Shown piece after piece: positions 41,719-50,180 of a DNA stretch of 64,000 nt. The position numbers and the translations under genes are program-made. The first letter of the stretch is position 1; the number at the start of each line of letters is the position of its first letter. Below the pieces are notes generated by a model. It was not told the origin of the DNA and did no database searches. It worked only from the letters and a program-made list of their open reading frames with translations. Source of the DNA: VRUE01 sp963780815 (GTDB taxonomy: Bacteria; Actinomycetota; Thermoleophilia; Solirubrobacterales; 70-9). The stretch covers positions 55,881 through 119,880 of the forward strand of contig CAWADG010000007.1 in NCBI GenBank assembly GCA_963780815.1, in the 5' to 3' direction.

Positions 41719-41929
41719 ATGGACCTGATCGGCTGCCCGCGCTGCAACGAGCGGTTCCTCCTGCGCGATTGCTGAAACCGAGGGGTGGTCCTGTCCGAAC
41801 TGTAGGGCGAAGATGCGCGTCGTCGCCCACCGGATCCCGGACGGGATCGTGACGCCGGATTTTTCCGAATTCGGCCACCTGCAGCACGTTGTCCGCTCGC
41901 CGAGCGGCACGCCATTCCATTCCTGGTAG
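41719..41929 (+). pseudogene. Small zinc-ribbon protein, frameshifted
   Basis: ATG at 41719 opens MDLIGCPRCNERFLLRDC and stops, but after a one-base shift near 41763 the frame continues AIAETEGWSCPNCRAKMRVV and ends PSGTPFHSW at 41927. Together the two pieces make a 70-residue protein with a CPRC and a CPNC knuckle, a plausible zinc ribbon. It is either a recent pseudogene or a sequencing slip. The rest of 41617-41998 holds nothing else. Confidence 0.5.
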
Positions 41930-41998
41930 AGCGAATCGCTCCCCCAGTCGTGCTGCGCCGTCCGTCGCGAGACTATCGGTCGAGCGGTCGAGATCTAC

Positions 41999-42775
41999 TC
42001 AGGAAGACCTGTGGATTACGTCCTCGATCGCGGCGACCACGGCGTCGGGGGCCTTGTTGAGGATCTGGGTGTGCTTGTGGGGCGTCGTTGCGAATACGGA
42101 CACTCGCTTGTTGCCCTGCTCCGCGTTGACGACAGCAGCACGTACCGTGCGCATCTCCTCCTCGGTGGCGCCTGGGTGGGCTCCGGTGCCAACCACGAAC
42201 ACGGTCGGGCATTCCAGCGCCGCGAAATCGGGGCCGAGTTTGCCGTTGACGGCGTCCATCTCGATCACGACATCCGCGGACTCGGCGGCAGACATCCGGG
42301 CCGAGCGGCCGAACACTGCCAGCATGCGCATGATCCAACTCAACCGACGGAACTGGGTACGGACCTTCTGCTCTCCGGCCTCGTCGAGCATGGCGATCGG
42401 GTAAGCACCGTCGATGAGCACCAGTCCGGCGACCCGCCCGCGGTGCTGAGCCGCGTATCGCACCGCGATCGTCGCGCCGTGAGACCACCCGACGATAATC
42501 GGGCGTTCGATACCGGTCGCATTGATGACCCGTCCGGTGTCGTCGACGGCCGCCTGCACGGAGTAGTCGGCCGATCTGCGCGACTTGCCCCGGGCCCGCC
42601 CGTCGAACCGCACCGTGCGGTACTTCCCGGCGAGACGGCGGATGACGCGGCTCCAGTTCTGCACGGTGCCGAAGCCGCCGCTTAGGAAGAGCAGGGCAGG
42701 CGTGCCGCCCGGGGCGTCGACAGCGTAGAGCCGGGTGTCAGCGGCGGGAATCATGAGTTGTCGTTGTCGTGACAT
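41999..42775 (-). CDS. Alpha/beta hydrolase
   Basis: 258 residues from ATG at 42775 (MSRQRQLMIPAADTRLYAVD). Catalytic Ser elbow is VGWSHGATIAVRYAAQ; oxyanion HG is LFLSGGFGTVQNW; the acid and His should be near VVGTGAHPGATEEEMR and TTPHKHTQILNKAPD. The nucleophile environment G-W-S-H-G suggests a small-ester or haloalkane-type hydrolase. Convergent with the zinc-ribbon remnant and next to the tRNA-Cys fragment at the border of the accessory region. Confidence 0.85.
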   Translation of the reverse strand: MSRQRQLMIPAADTRLYAVDAPGGTPALLFLSGGFGTVQNWSRVIRRLAGKYRTVRFDGRARGKSRRSADYSVQAAVDDTGRVINATGIERPIIVGWSHGATIAVRYAAQHRGRVAGLVLIDGAYPIAMLDEAGEQKVRTQFRRLSWIMRMLAVFGRSARMSAAESADVVIEMDAVNGKLGPDFAALECPTVFVVGTGAHPGATEEEMRTVRAAVVNAEQGNKRVSVFATTPHKHTQILNKAPDAVVAAIEDVIHRSS

Positions 42776-42880
42776 CGTGGTCGTGCCTTTAGGATTGGCG
42801 CGTCGAGCCTGCCATTCAACAGGTACCCGGCAGCACCCGGTCCGCAGTTGAGAAGGCAGAAACCAAAGACTTGCGGGGAA

Positions 42881-42925
42881 GGCGCCTACCGGAATCGAAC
42901 CGGTGTAAACGGCTTTGCAGGCCGG
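42881..42925 (-). other. 3' half of a tRNA-Cys (attachment-site remnant)
   Basis: On the minus strand from 42925: anticodon arm GGC-CTGCAAA-GCC with anticodon GCA, variable loop, T arm ACCGG-TTCGATT-CCGGT and acceptor end AGGCGCC. The D arm and 5' acceptor strand are missing and replaced by unrelated sequence. Such 3' halves mark where an integrative element ended. The fragment points left, so the element should extend to the right from here. Confidence 0.8.
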
Positions 42926-42970
42926 TGATTTGGGGCGATTTTTGGCTTGTTCAAGCCAGTTTTCGCTGTC

Positions 42971-42992
42971 GTGCACCAGTCTGTGCACCAGT
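42971..42992. repeat. Direct repeat beside the tRNA-Cys fragment
   Basis: GTGCACCAGT occurs twice with two bases between. Its position inside the putative element, 45 bases from the tRNA fragment, fits integrase or excisionase arm-binding sites. Confidence 0.45.
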
Positions 42993-43012
42993 GACGCCAC
43001 CGTCGTGCCAGA

Positions 43013-43450
43013 TCATCTCGCCCGACGACGGGTGCGAACCAGGGCCTTGGCCCCCGCCGAAAAGCGATCGAGGAGCTCGGGGTCGACAGGCCCGCGTCCG
43101 GCCTCATCGCAGCAGGGCGGTTTCGTTCGTTTGGCGGTCGGCTCAGGCAAGTCGAGCAGCCGGTAGAGGCTCCGATAGACGTCGACCTCTGGGTCGTCGT
43201 CCGCGTGCTCGCCCATCAGCAGCACGACGACTCGCCGATCGTCGGGGAAGCAGACGAGCAGGCGGTAGCGCCCGTAGAGATGCACCGCGCAGATGTGATC
43301 GACGCCCTCGCCCGTGAGCCTGTAGTCGCCGGCCTTGCATCCCTCCGCCGCGAGTCGTCGCACGGCTTCGTCGAACGATTCCCGCGTCTTGCCGCGCAAT
43401 GCATCGACGCTCCTCTGCCCGGTCGGCGTGATGCTGACGCTGAAGCTCAA
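43013..43450 (-). CDS. RelE/ParE-fold-like toxin
   Basis: 145 residues from ATG. The core FDEAVRRLAAEGCKAGDYRL, VHLYGRYRLLVCFPDDRRVV and LLMGEHADDDPEVDVYRSLY follows the beta-sheet and helix order of RelE-type toxins, with a Cys/Arg-rich extra tail of about 35 residues. The start overlaps the upstream antitoxin stop (ATGA). Antitoxin-first order with overlap is standard. Target is unknown; RelE-like members cut ribosomal mRNA or hit gyrase. Confidence 0.65.
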   Translation of the reverse strand: MSFSVSITPTGQRSVDALRGKTRESFDEAVRRLAAEGCKAGDYRLTGEGVDHICAVHLYGRYRLLVCFPDDRRVVVLLMGEHADDDPEVDVYRSLYRLLDLPEPTAKRTKPPCCDEAGRGPVDPELLDRFSAGAKALVRTRRRAR

Positions 43451-43896
43451 TCGCGGGGCGTGATGTCGACCAGCTTGCCGCTGCGCATCTCATGGAGCGA
43501 GCGGCGCAACTTGCGATCGGACAGGGCGCGCTTGTCTTCGACCCGCGCGAGGACAGCCTCGAGCAGATTCCGGTCGCGTCCTAGTGCGCGAAGCTCGCGA
43601 ACGAGCGGGCGGACCTCCAGGACGCTCCGGAGCGTGACCCGCCGCGGCGAGGAGCCGCGAACCTCATCCAACATCCCACGGTCGATCCAGGTTCGGATCG
43701 TAGGGAGCGAGAGCCCGAGCAGCTTCCCGGCGACTGAGAGGCGCACCGAAGGCGCCTCGTCGAGGCGTCGACGGCGCAGACGCACGACCTTGAGGCGCGC
43801 GTCTTCGTTTCGTCCGAGCGAGCTCTCCAGCTCATCGAGGTCGTCGATGTCGCGTGCGATGCGCTCCGCGGTATCCAGCTCACGCGTCGGGTTCAT
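43447..43896 (-). CDS. HTH antitoxin (MerR/excisionase-type)
   Basis: 149 residues from ATG. A helix-turn-helix LSVAGKLLGLSLPTIRTWID sits mid-protein after a charged N-terminal part (RIARDIDDLDELESSLGRNE) and before a helical tail (RALGRDRNLLEAVLARVEDK). Paired with the toxin by a four-base overlap, it should bind the promoter inverted repeat and cover the toxin. A site for autoregulation lies 24 bases upstream of its start. Confidence 0.65.
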   Translation of the reverse strand: MNPTRELDTAERIARDIDDLDELESSLGRNEDARLKVVRLRRRRLDEAPSVRLSVAGKLLGLSLPTIRTWIDRGMLDEVRGSSPRRVTLRSVLEVRPLVRELRALGRDRNLLEAVLARVEDKRALSDRKLRRSLHEMRSGKLVDITPRD

Positions 43897-43919
43897 AGAC
43901 GCAAGGCTAGCAATTTAGC

Positions 43920-43945
43920 CTTCAATTTCCAAGATAAAATTGAAG
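43920..43945. promoter_or_regulatory. Perfect inverted repeat between the TA pair and the XRE gene
   Basis: CTTCAATTT and AAATTGAAG form perfect 9-base arms around an 8-base centre in an otherwise AT-rich gap. It lies between divergently transcribed genes, a natural binding site for the antitoxin or the XRE protein and a shared switch. Confidence 0.7.
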
Positions 43946-44009
43946 GACAGCTCCTACGCTCGATGAGGCTGCGTTCCGTTCATTTATCTTTTTGAATAAA
44001 CTCGCTGAC

Positions 44010-44402
44010 GTGAGCGCCAAAGCCAACACAACGACCGAGCGAAAGGGAATGCGAGCCAGTGAAGCGGCGGAAGAGCGTTCGCGGCGCAGAGAGGAGTACC
44101 GCGAAGCGCGCGACGAGTACGCCGCGATCCGCGCGCTGCGCGAGAAGAACTGGATTGCGGCCCACATCCGCGAGCGCCGTTACGAGCTGGACCTCTCTCA
44201 ACGGGAGGTCGCCGAACGAGCCGAGACCTCCCACTCCTTCATCTCGAAAGTCGAGGGCGGCGGCCACATCCCGACGATCCCGGTGCTGAAGCGGATCCTC
44301 GCCGTGCTGGACGAGGAGCTGCTGATCGGCATCGAGCGCCGGGTCCCCGACGAGGAGCCCGAGCGCGAGGTGGCACCTGTACCGAAGCTCGTCGCAGTCT
44401 GA
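44010..44402 (+). CDS. XRE-family regulator or second antitoxin
   Basis: 130 residues from GTG at 44010; TTG at 43992 and ATG at 44049 are alternatives. A charged coiled N-terminal part (ERSRRREEYREARDEYAAIR) precedes a classic helix-turn-helix (LDLSQREVAERAETSHSFIS, VEGGGHIPTIPVLKRILAVL). HigA-like antitoxins have this shape. It is divergent from the TA pair over the inverted repeat, so a three-gene regulatory circuit is possible. Its partner toxin, if any, is the gene pair opposite. Confidence 0.65.
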   Translation: MSAKANTTTERKGMRASEAAEERSRRREEYREARDEYAAIRALREKNWIAAHIRERRYELDLSQREVAERAETSHSFISKVEGGGHIPTIPVLKRILAVLDEELLIGIERRVPDEEPEREVAPVPKLVAV

Positions 44403-44409
44403 GGCCGCG

Positions 44410-45793
44410 TTAGATCGAGGCGGCGTCGGCTTCGCGTGCCGCCCGCTCGCCAGCCTCAATCTCGGTGCCGAGGTAGGTGTCGAGCAGAGCCGCCGCCTGG
44501 GCCTCGGTCCCAGGCATGAGGTGGCCGTAGAGGTCGAAGGTCACGTTAATCGAGGAGTGGCCCATGAAAGACGACAGCGCCTTGGCGTTGACCCCGGCGG
44601 CGATCATGAACGAGGCGTAGGTGTGGCGAGCCTGATGCAACCGCAGCCGCTGAAGCGGCCTGACCTCCTTGTCGCCGGTGCGCTTGGGGAGCTTCCCAAT
44701 GATGCGGCGAACCTCCGCGGCGCTCAGCCCCAAGGCACCGCCGATCGCCCGCGGCGAATGTCCGTCGTCCCGCAACACAGCGACGATCCGCTCTCGCTGC
44801 TCGTTGCCTGCCGTGGCTGTGGCGCCGAACCGCTCGACGCAAGCATGGCGAGCGGCGTCGACCTCCCAGGCGCTATCGGCCCGCCGGTAGATGGCGGCGG
44901 CTTGGAACGGCCGGCCGTCTTTGCCCGCGAAGACCAACTCGTCCTCGGCCGACTCTCCGGCCCGCAGCCGATGGTCGAGCAGGTAGTCGCGGAGCACTCC
45001 GGGCACGGGCGTCGTGCGCCGCGAGGTTCGCGTCTTCGGGGCGATCGCTCCCTCCTTGGGGTCCCAGGACTCCACCACGCGGATCGTGCCTCCGGCGAGG
45101 TCGACGGCTGCCCCAGCGCAGGGCGCGCAGCTCGCCGTAGCGCAGACCCGCGTACAAGGCGGTCGCCCACAGCGCCCGGTCCTCGGCGGGCAGGGCCTCG
45201 AGTAGCCGCGCGGCCACCTCAGGAGCGACGATTTCGACCTCGGTCGGATCGGCTGCCGGCAGCTCCAAGTCGTGGGTCGGGTTGAGCGCCAGCCCTTCGC
45301 GGGAGCGCGCCCGCCGATAGATCGCCTGCAGCGGCTTGATCGCGTTGCGAATCGTCGAGGCCGCCTGCCCCTCCGCCTGCCAGCGATCGACGAGCGCCTG
45401 CAGGTCGGCGGTCGTCACCGCGTTCAGCTTCTGCGAGCCGAACTCCGGCAGGACCCGCTCATCCAACGCCTGGCGATAGCCCCGCAAGGTCGCGGGCTTG
45501 TAGACGCGGCCGGAGCGATTGCGAATCTCGCCCGCCTCGGCCTTTTCGAGCCACGCCATCGCGGCTTCGCGGAGCGTTCGGCGGCTCGGAGCCCGCATCG
45601 TGCCGTGGTCAAGGGCGCGTTTTGCATCGGCGCGCCACGTCTTCGCTTCGGCTTCGCGGGCGAACGTCTTGTAGACCTTCTTGCCGTCGCGCGGGGAATA
45701 GGCCCAGGCCTGGTAGCTGCCGTTACATCGGCACCGGCCTCCCGCCTTCGCCGGACAGCTCTTCGAGTGACGCTTGACGATTCCCTCAGCCAT
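44410..45793 (-). pseudogene. Tyrosine integrase with inserted HTH-like segment, frameshifted
   Basis: Two overlapping frames join at a GGGG run near 45111-45116: LYAGLRYGELRALRW in one frame, AAVDLAGGTIRVVESWDPKE in the next. Removing one G restores a 460-residue protein. N-terminal Cys-rich patch and arm domain, SAM-like core (AEGQAASTIRNAIKPLQAIY), box I Arg, then HQARHTYASFMI and MGHSSINVTFDLYGHLM. Between AWEVDAARHAC and LHQARHTY there is an extra 65-70 residues with RIVAVLRDDGHSPRAIGGAL, resembling a helix-turn-helix. Neighbouring xis, TA pair and the tRNA-Cys fragment make it the element's integrase. Confidence 0.85.
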
Positions 45794-45870
45794 CTCCCCT
45801 CCTCCCGATCATCTTTCGAGCCACGGTAGCCCTCCTGGGAGACGGCAGCGCAGTAGTGGCGGGCGGGTGG

Positions 45871-46086
45871 CTACCCGACCTCCTCGGCGATCGGGGCCGC
45901 CGCCGACTCGGTCACCCAGCGCTCCAGCTCCGTCACCGGAACGAGCCGCTTGCGACCTCGGCGGATCAGCCGCAGCTCCGGCGCGACGTTGGCGTCGAAG
46001 AAGTCGGGGCCGACTCCAATTGCGGCTGCTGCCTCCGGCGGAGTAAGAGCGACACGCGGAATGGATGTGGGGAGCTTCTTAGCCAT
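45871..46086 (-). CDS. xis: Excisionase-like small HTH protein
   Basis: 71 residues from ATG at 46086 (MAKKLPTSIPRVALTPPEAA). Helix-turn-helix of the MerR/excisionase kind: LTPPEAAAAIGVGPDFFDAN, RLIRRGRKRLVPVTELERWV. It lies directly upstream of the integrase on the same strand, the standard place for a recombination directionality factor in actinobacterial integrative elements. Confidence 0.75.
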   Translation of the reverse strand: MAKKLPTSIPRVALTPPEAAAAIGVGPDFFDANVAPELRLIRRGRKRLVPVTELERWVTESAAAPIAEEVG

Positions 46087-46319
46087 CGATTGCATCGGCG
46101 TCGTGCGCCATCACATTTGTTGTCCAGGCGGCGGCCCGTCTGCATCGCCTTGGCGCAGAAGAGATACGGCTTTTGCGAGTGGAAGCCCCCGACCTCCATG
46201 CGATTGAAGCACCGCGGGATCGCCGGTCAACCCCCTGCGGGGGTCGGGCGCGAGCGCCCTTGACCGCCGTCCCCGCGGCGCTGTTCTGCGGGTAGGTCGG
46301 GGGCGAGGGGGGGTCGAGA

Positions 46320-46516
46320 CCGCGATCTCGCAAACCAGTAAAACCAGCCAGCCAGCCAGCCAAAAATCAAGCCCAGGTCAGCCAGCAAAGCAAACCAGTC
46401 AAGCAGGCAGAGCCAGCTAGATCAGAGCTCAGAAGAGCTAATCGGGCAGGCACTCCCAGCCATCCCGAAACCCAAGGCCAACAGCCCGACACACTGGGAA
46501 CTCGGCAGTTCAGCCG
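46320..46516. other. Repeat-rich leader of the relaxase; possible oriT
   Basis: This gap holds a CAGC-type tetranucleotide run (46344-46361) flanked by direct copies of CAAACCAGT (46331-46339 and 46391-46399, 60 bases apart) and several shorter CCAG(T/C) words. The composition is less GC-rich than its surroundings. oriT regions usually lie next to the relaxase gene and contain such repeats. The 46096-46319 part shows no gene. Confidence 0.35.
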
Positions 46517-49500
46517 ATGCAAGAGCCGCCGCCGCTGGACAACAGAAATGTGGTCGGAGTGACGAAGATCGGGCGCGGCAACGCGAGCTACTGGATCGAA
46601 GCGGTCGCCGAAGGGGGCGAGGACTACTACACCAAGCCCGGCGAGGCGCCGGGCGAGTGGATCGGCACCCTCGCTGAGGAGCTGGGCCTCGAGGGCGAGG
46701 TCGACCGCGACGCCTACGCCGCCGTGCTCGCCGGCAAGCACCCGCTGAGCGGCGAAGCCCTCGTGCGCCGCCCCGAGCCGCGCGCCTTCACCGACGCCGA
46801 TGGCCGCGAGCGCCGGGTGGAGCCGATCCTCGGCTATGACGTGCGCTTCGCCGCGCCGAAGTCGGTCTCCCTGCTCTACGCGCTCGGCTCCCCCGAGGTC
46901 CGCGCCGCCGCCCTTGCCGCCCACGATCGCGCCGTGGCCGAGGGCCTCGCCTACCTGGAGCGCTGGGCCTGCTTCGTGCAGCGCGGGGCGGGCGGCAAGC
47001 GGATCGAGCCGGGTGGGGGCTTCGTCGCGATGGCCTTCCGCCACCGCTCCTCGCGCGCCGGCGACCCGGCTCTTCACACCCATGTCGTCACCGCGAACAT
47101 GACCCGCGCGGCCTCCGACGGTCGTTGGCTCTCCCTCGCCGCGCCGAAGGGCCGCACCCCCTTCTGGCTGCACGCGAAGTCGGCCGGGCACGTCTACCAG
47201 GCGGCGCTGCGCGCCGAGCTGACCCGCGAGCTGGGAGTCGAGTGGCAGGCTCCCCGCAACGGCTACGCCGACATCGAGGGGATCGGGCGGGCGGTGATCG
47301 AGCACTTCTCCCAGCGCCGGGCGGAGATCGTCGCGGCAATGGCCGAGCGCGGCGTCAGCTCGGCCGCCGCAGCAGAAGTCGCCGCCTACCGTACGCGGGA
47401 CCGCAAGGACTACGACGTCGACGCCGGCAACCAGCGCGCCGAGTGGGCCTCGCGCGCGGCGGAGTTCGACCTGAGCGCGGAGTCGATCGACGGACTCCTG
47501 CGCTCCGGCAGCGCCAGCGAGCCCCGCCCGATCCGAGAAGCCGACCTCGAGGCGGCCCTCGCCGAGCTGGAGGCCCATCGCTCCCACTTCAATCGCCGCG
47601 ACCTGCTCTGCGCGGTTGCCAACCAGCTCCGCGAGGGCGCCGACGGGCTACTTCTGGACGCAGCCGTTGACGGGCTGCTCGGCAGCGAGCGGCTGATCGA
47701 GGTTCACCGCGCCCAAGACCCGCTCGCCTCCACCTACTACACGACCCCGCGTCTGTGGGAGCTGGAGCAGGGCTTCGTCAGGGCCGCGCAGGAGGGACGG
47801 GGCGCCGGAGCCTCCAGGATCGACAAGGCGACCCTCGCCGCCGTGTTGGACCGCCACCGCTACCTGAGCGCAGAGCAGGCCGAGATGGTGCGCCGCCTGA
47901 CCACCGATGGCGAGCGGATCATCGCGGTGGCGGCGCTGCCGGGCTCGGGCAAGACGACCGCCTTGGCGGCGGCGCGGGAGGCGTGGGTCGCCGCGGGACA
48001 CCCGGTGCTCGGCGTCGCCACCGCCCGCAGCGCCTCGGGCGAGCTGAGCGATGCCGGGGTGCCGGCGACCTCGATCGCGGCGCTGCTGATCCGCACCGGT
48101 GAGCTGAGTGAGCAGGGTCTCCCGCCGCTCGCCCCCGGCAGCGTGATCGTGATGGACGAGGCATCGACCACCTCGACTCCCGACGCCGCCGCGCTGGCCG
48201 AGCTGGCGCAAGCCTGCGAGGGAAAGCTCGTGATGATCGGCGACCCGCGCCAGATCGGAGCGGTAGGACCGGGAGGGCTCTACGGGCACCTGACCGACGT
48301 GATCGAGCCGTCAGTGCTTACCGAGATCCGCCGCCAGCGCGATCCCCTCGACCGCCGCATCGTCAAGCTGGCCCACGAAGGCCGCGGCTCCGACGCCCTT
48401 GACCTGTTCCGTGCCCGCGAGCGGCTGGTGATCGCCGACACCATGCCCGAGGCGCTTGACGCGCTGGTGCTCGACTGGCACGAGCGCTTCGTCAGTGGCG
48501 AGGACGCGGTGATGATCGCCCGCCGCACGCGTGATGTCGCCGAGCTGAACGAACGGGCGCGTGAGGTCCTGCTCGCCGAGGGCCGCGTCGAGGCGCAGGT
48601 GCTCGCTGTCGCCGAGCGGCAGTTCGCGGCCGGCGATCGGATCATCACCCGGATCAACACCGCGGCGGTCTCCAACCGCGAGCGCTGGGAGGTCGTCGCC
48701 GTGGACCGCGAGGCCCAGAGCATGGAGCTGGCGCGGATCGGCGGCGAGGAGAGAGCCGTCACCCTCGGCTCCGATTACCTGAGCCGCCGTACCCCGAGCG
48801 AGGAGCCGGCGATCCAGCACGCCTACGCGCTCACCACCTTCGCCACCGAGTCCAAGACCTTCGACTCGGCCTTCGCCCTGCTCGACGCCGGGATCAGCCG
48901 CGAGGAGTTCCTCGTCGCCGTCTCCCGCGCTCGCGGCGAGACGATCGCCTACGGCGTCGCCGCCACCGAGCTGACCGACCCCGAGCTCGGCCCCGGCACG
49001 CGGGAGATCGAGGACACAGCGCACGAGTTGCGCGCGGGCGCCGAGCGGGCGGCGGGGGAGTTCGCCGCCGTGGAGGTCGCGGCGCGCAAGCGGGTCGAGG
49101 CGTTTTCGGCCGTCGAGCTGGCGATGCGGCGCAGCGAGTTAGAGCAGCGCCTTGCCAGAGAGCGCGAGCCCTCGCCGCGAAGGGAACGTCTCGACGCCCT
49201 CGAGAAGCGGATCGCCGGAACGAAGGAGCGAATCGCCGGGCAGGCGGCGGAGCGCGAGGCCCTCGCGGCCGAGCGCCGCCCCGACCGCGACGCACTCAAC
49301 CGGATCGACGGCTTCCGCCGCCACGGTGAACGACAGCTCTCTCGCCTCGAAGACGAGCGCGACTCCCTGGCGGTCGAGGTCGGGATCGAGTCGCGTCGGC
49401 CGGTGGGGCTGACCGGTGCCGAGCGAGCCGAGCTGGCCTTGATCGAGGAGCGGCTCTCTCAGCTGCGCCGCCGCGAGATCGCCGCCGAGCGCCTTCAGCC

Positions 49501-49768
49501 CTCGAAGCTGATCGAGGACGCGCTCGGCAAGCGCCCGCGCGACCCGGGCAAGGTCGCGGCCTGGAACGAGGGAGTCGAGCTGATCCACGGCTACCGCCAG
49601 CGCTACGGCGTCACCGAGCGGAGTGGCCACCCGCTCGGGGCGAAGACCAGCGATGCGGCGCGGAGGAGGGAGCGTCAAGCGACGGCGCGGCGCCTCGCGC
49701 GTATCCAGCAACGGCTCGGCAAGGAGCGGGTGCGGAGGGTGGAGCGGGGAATGCACATCGCCCGATAG
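46517..49768 (+). CDS. MobF-type conjugative relaxase-helicase (TrwC family)
   Basis: 1083 residues from ATG. N-terminal relaxase with tyrosines near EGGEDYYTKPGEAPGEW and the metal site as a 3-His arrangement (RHRSSRAGDPALHTHVVTAN). The SF1 helicase half has Walker A AALPGSGKTTALAAA near residue 475, Walker B VIVMDEASTT, and MIGDPRQIGAVGPGGLYGHL. The last 250 residues are coiled coil and basic. It nicks oriT and pilots the strand in transfer. No type IV secretion or FtsK-like pump is adjacent, so this fits an IME or a decayed AICE-like element that would need help. Confidence 0.93.
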   Translation: MQEPPPLDNRNVVGVTKIGRGNASYWIEAVAEGGEDYYTKPGEAPGEWIGTLAEELGLEGEVDRDAYAAVLAGKHPLSGEALVRRPEPRAFTDADGRERRVEPILGYDVRFAAPKSVSLLYALGSPEVRAAALAAHDRAVAEGLAYLERWACFVQRGAGGKRIEPGGGFVAMAFRHRSSRAGDPALHTHVVTANMTRAASDGRWLSLAAPKGRTPFWLHAKSAGHVYQAALRAELTRELGVEWQAPRNGYADIEGIGRAVIEHFSQRRAEIVAAMAERGVSSAAAAEVAAYRTRDRKDYDVDAGNQRAEWASRAAEFDLSAESIDGLLRSGSASEPRPIREADLEAALAELEAHRSHFNRRDLLCAVANQLREGADGLLLDAAVDGLLGSERLIEVHRAQDPLASTYYTTPRLWELEQGFVRAAQEGRGAGASRIDKATLAAVLDRHRYLSAEQAEMVRRLTTDGERIIAVAALPGSGKTTALAAAREAWVAAGHPVLGVATARSASGELSDAGVPATSIAALLIRTGELSEQGLPPLAPGSVIVMDEASTTSTPDAAALAELAQACEGKLVMIGDPRQIGAVGPGGLYGHLTDVIEPSVLTEIRRQRDPLDRRIVKLAHEGRGSDALDLFRARERLVIADTMPEALDALVLDWHERFVSGEDAVMIARRTRDVAELNERAREVLLAEGRVEAQVLAVAERQFAAGDRIITRINTAAVSNRERWEVVAVDREAQSMELARIGGEERAVTLGSDYLSRRTPSEEPAIQHAYALTTFATESKTFDSAFALLDAGISREEFLVAVSRARGETIAYGVAATELTDPELGPGTREIEDTAHELRAGAERAAGEFAAVEVAARKRVEAFSAVELAMRRSELEQRLAREREPSPRRERLDALEKRIAGTKERIAGQAAEREALAAERRPDRDALNRIDGFRRHGERQLSRLEDERDSLAVEVGIESRRPVGLTGAERAELALIEERLSQLRRREIAAERLQPSKLIEDALGKRPRDPGKVAAWNEGVELIHGYRQRYGVTERSGHPLGAKTSDAARRRERQATARRLARIQQRLGKERVRRVERGMHIAR

Positions 49769-49819
49769 CCAGCGCCGGACAACGGACTCCTCCCGGCGCT
49801 TGGCAGCACGAGTCCGACG

Positions 49820-50180
49820 CTATGTCTTTTCATTCTCATTCATCGAACGCAAGCTGATCGGGTTCTCGGGCGCCCGCTCCTCGTCCCGGGGGAGCGACGT
49901 GGGCGCCAGCCAAGACGCCAGCTCAAACGCGCGCAGCAGGAGCGCGCTGCTTCGCATGGAAGCGGCGGCTTCGCCGCTCGTGCCCCCCAACCTGCGCCTA
50001 GACTCGGCGAGGCTGGCCGCGATGATCCTGACGATGATGTCGGGGTTGGGGGTCCAAGAAGGGAACCGAGATCCCCAGGGCAGCGCAGCGCGTCGTGCAC
50101 CGCTTCCCAAATCGCGATCAGCTGCCGCAACTCGTCTGCACCAGCACCCTTGAGCCGCGCGGCACCTTCGCGCCCGGCGC
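49820..50180 (-). pseudogene. Hypothetical ORF with a frameshift
   Basis: One frame gives ADELRQLIAIWEAVHDALRC, the next continues PNPDIIVRIIAASLAESRRR and AFELASWLAPTSLPRDEERA. The two make a coherent protein of about 110 residues if one base is missing in a run of C near 50055. No family recognised. The rest of 49769-50117 holds nothing else. It is overlapped at its start by the PASTA gene end. Confidence 0.35.

Noticed and set aside
44410..45078. Separate short integrase gene in this frame
   Set aside because: It lacks the N-terminal half, and the missing part lies directly upstream in the other frame, so one broken gene is simpler.
46331..46399. CRISPR-like short repeats
   Set aside because: Repeat units are too short and irregular, no spacers of even length, no cas genes.
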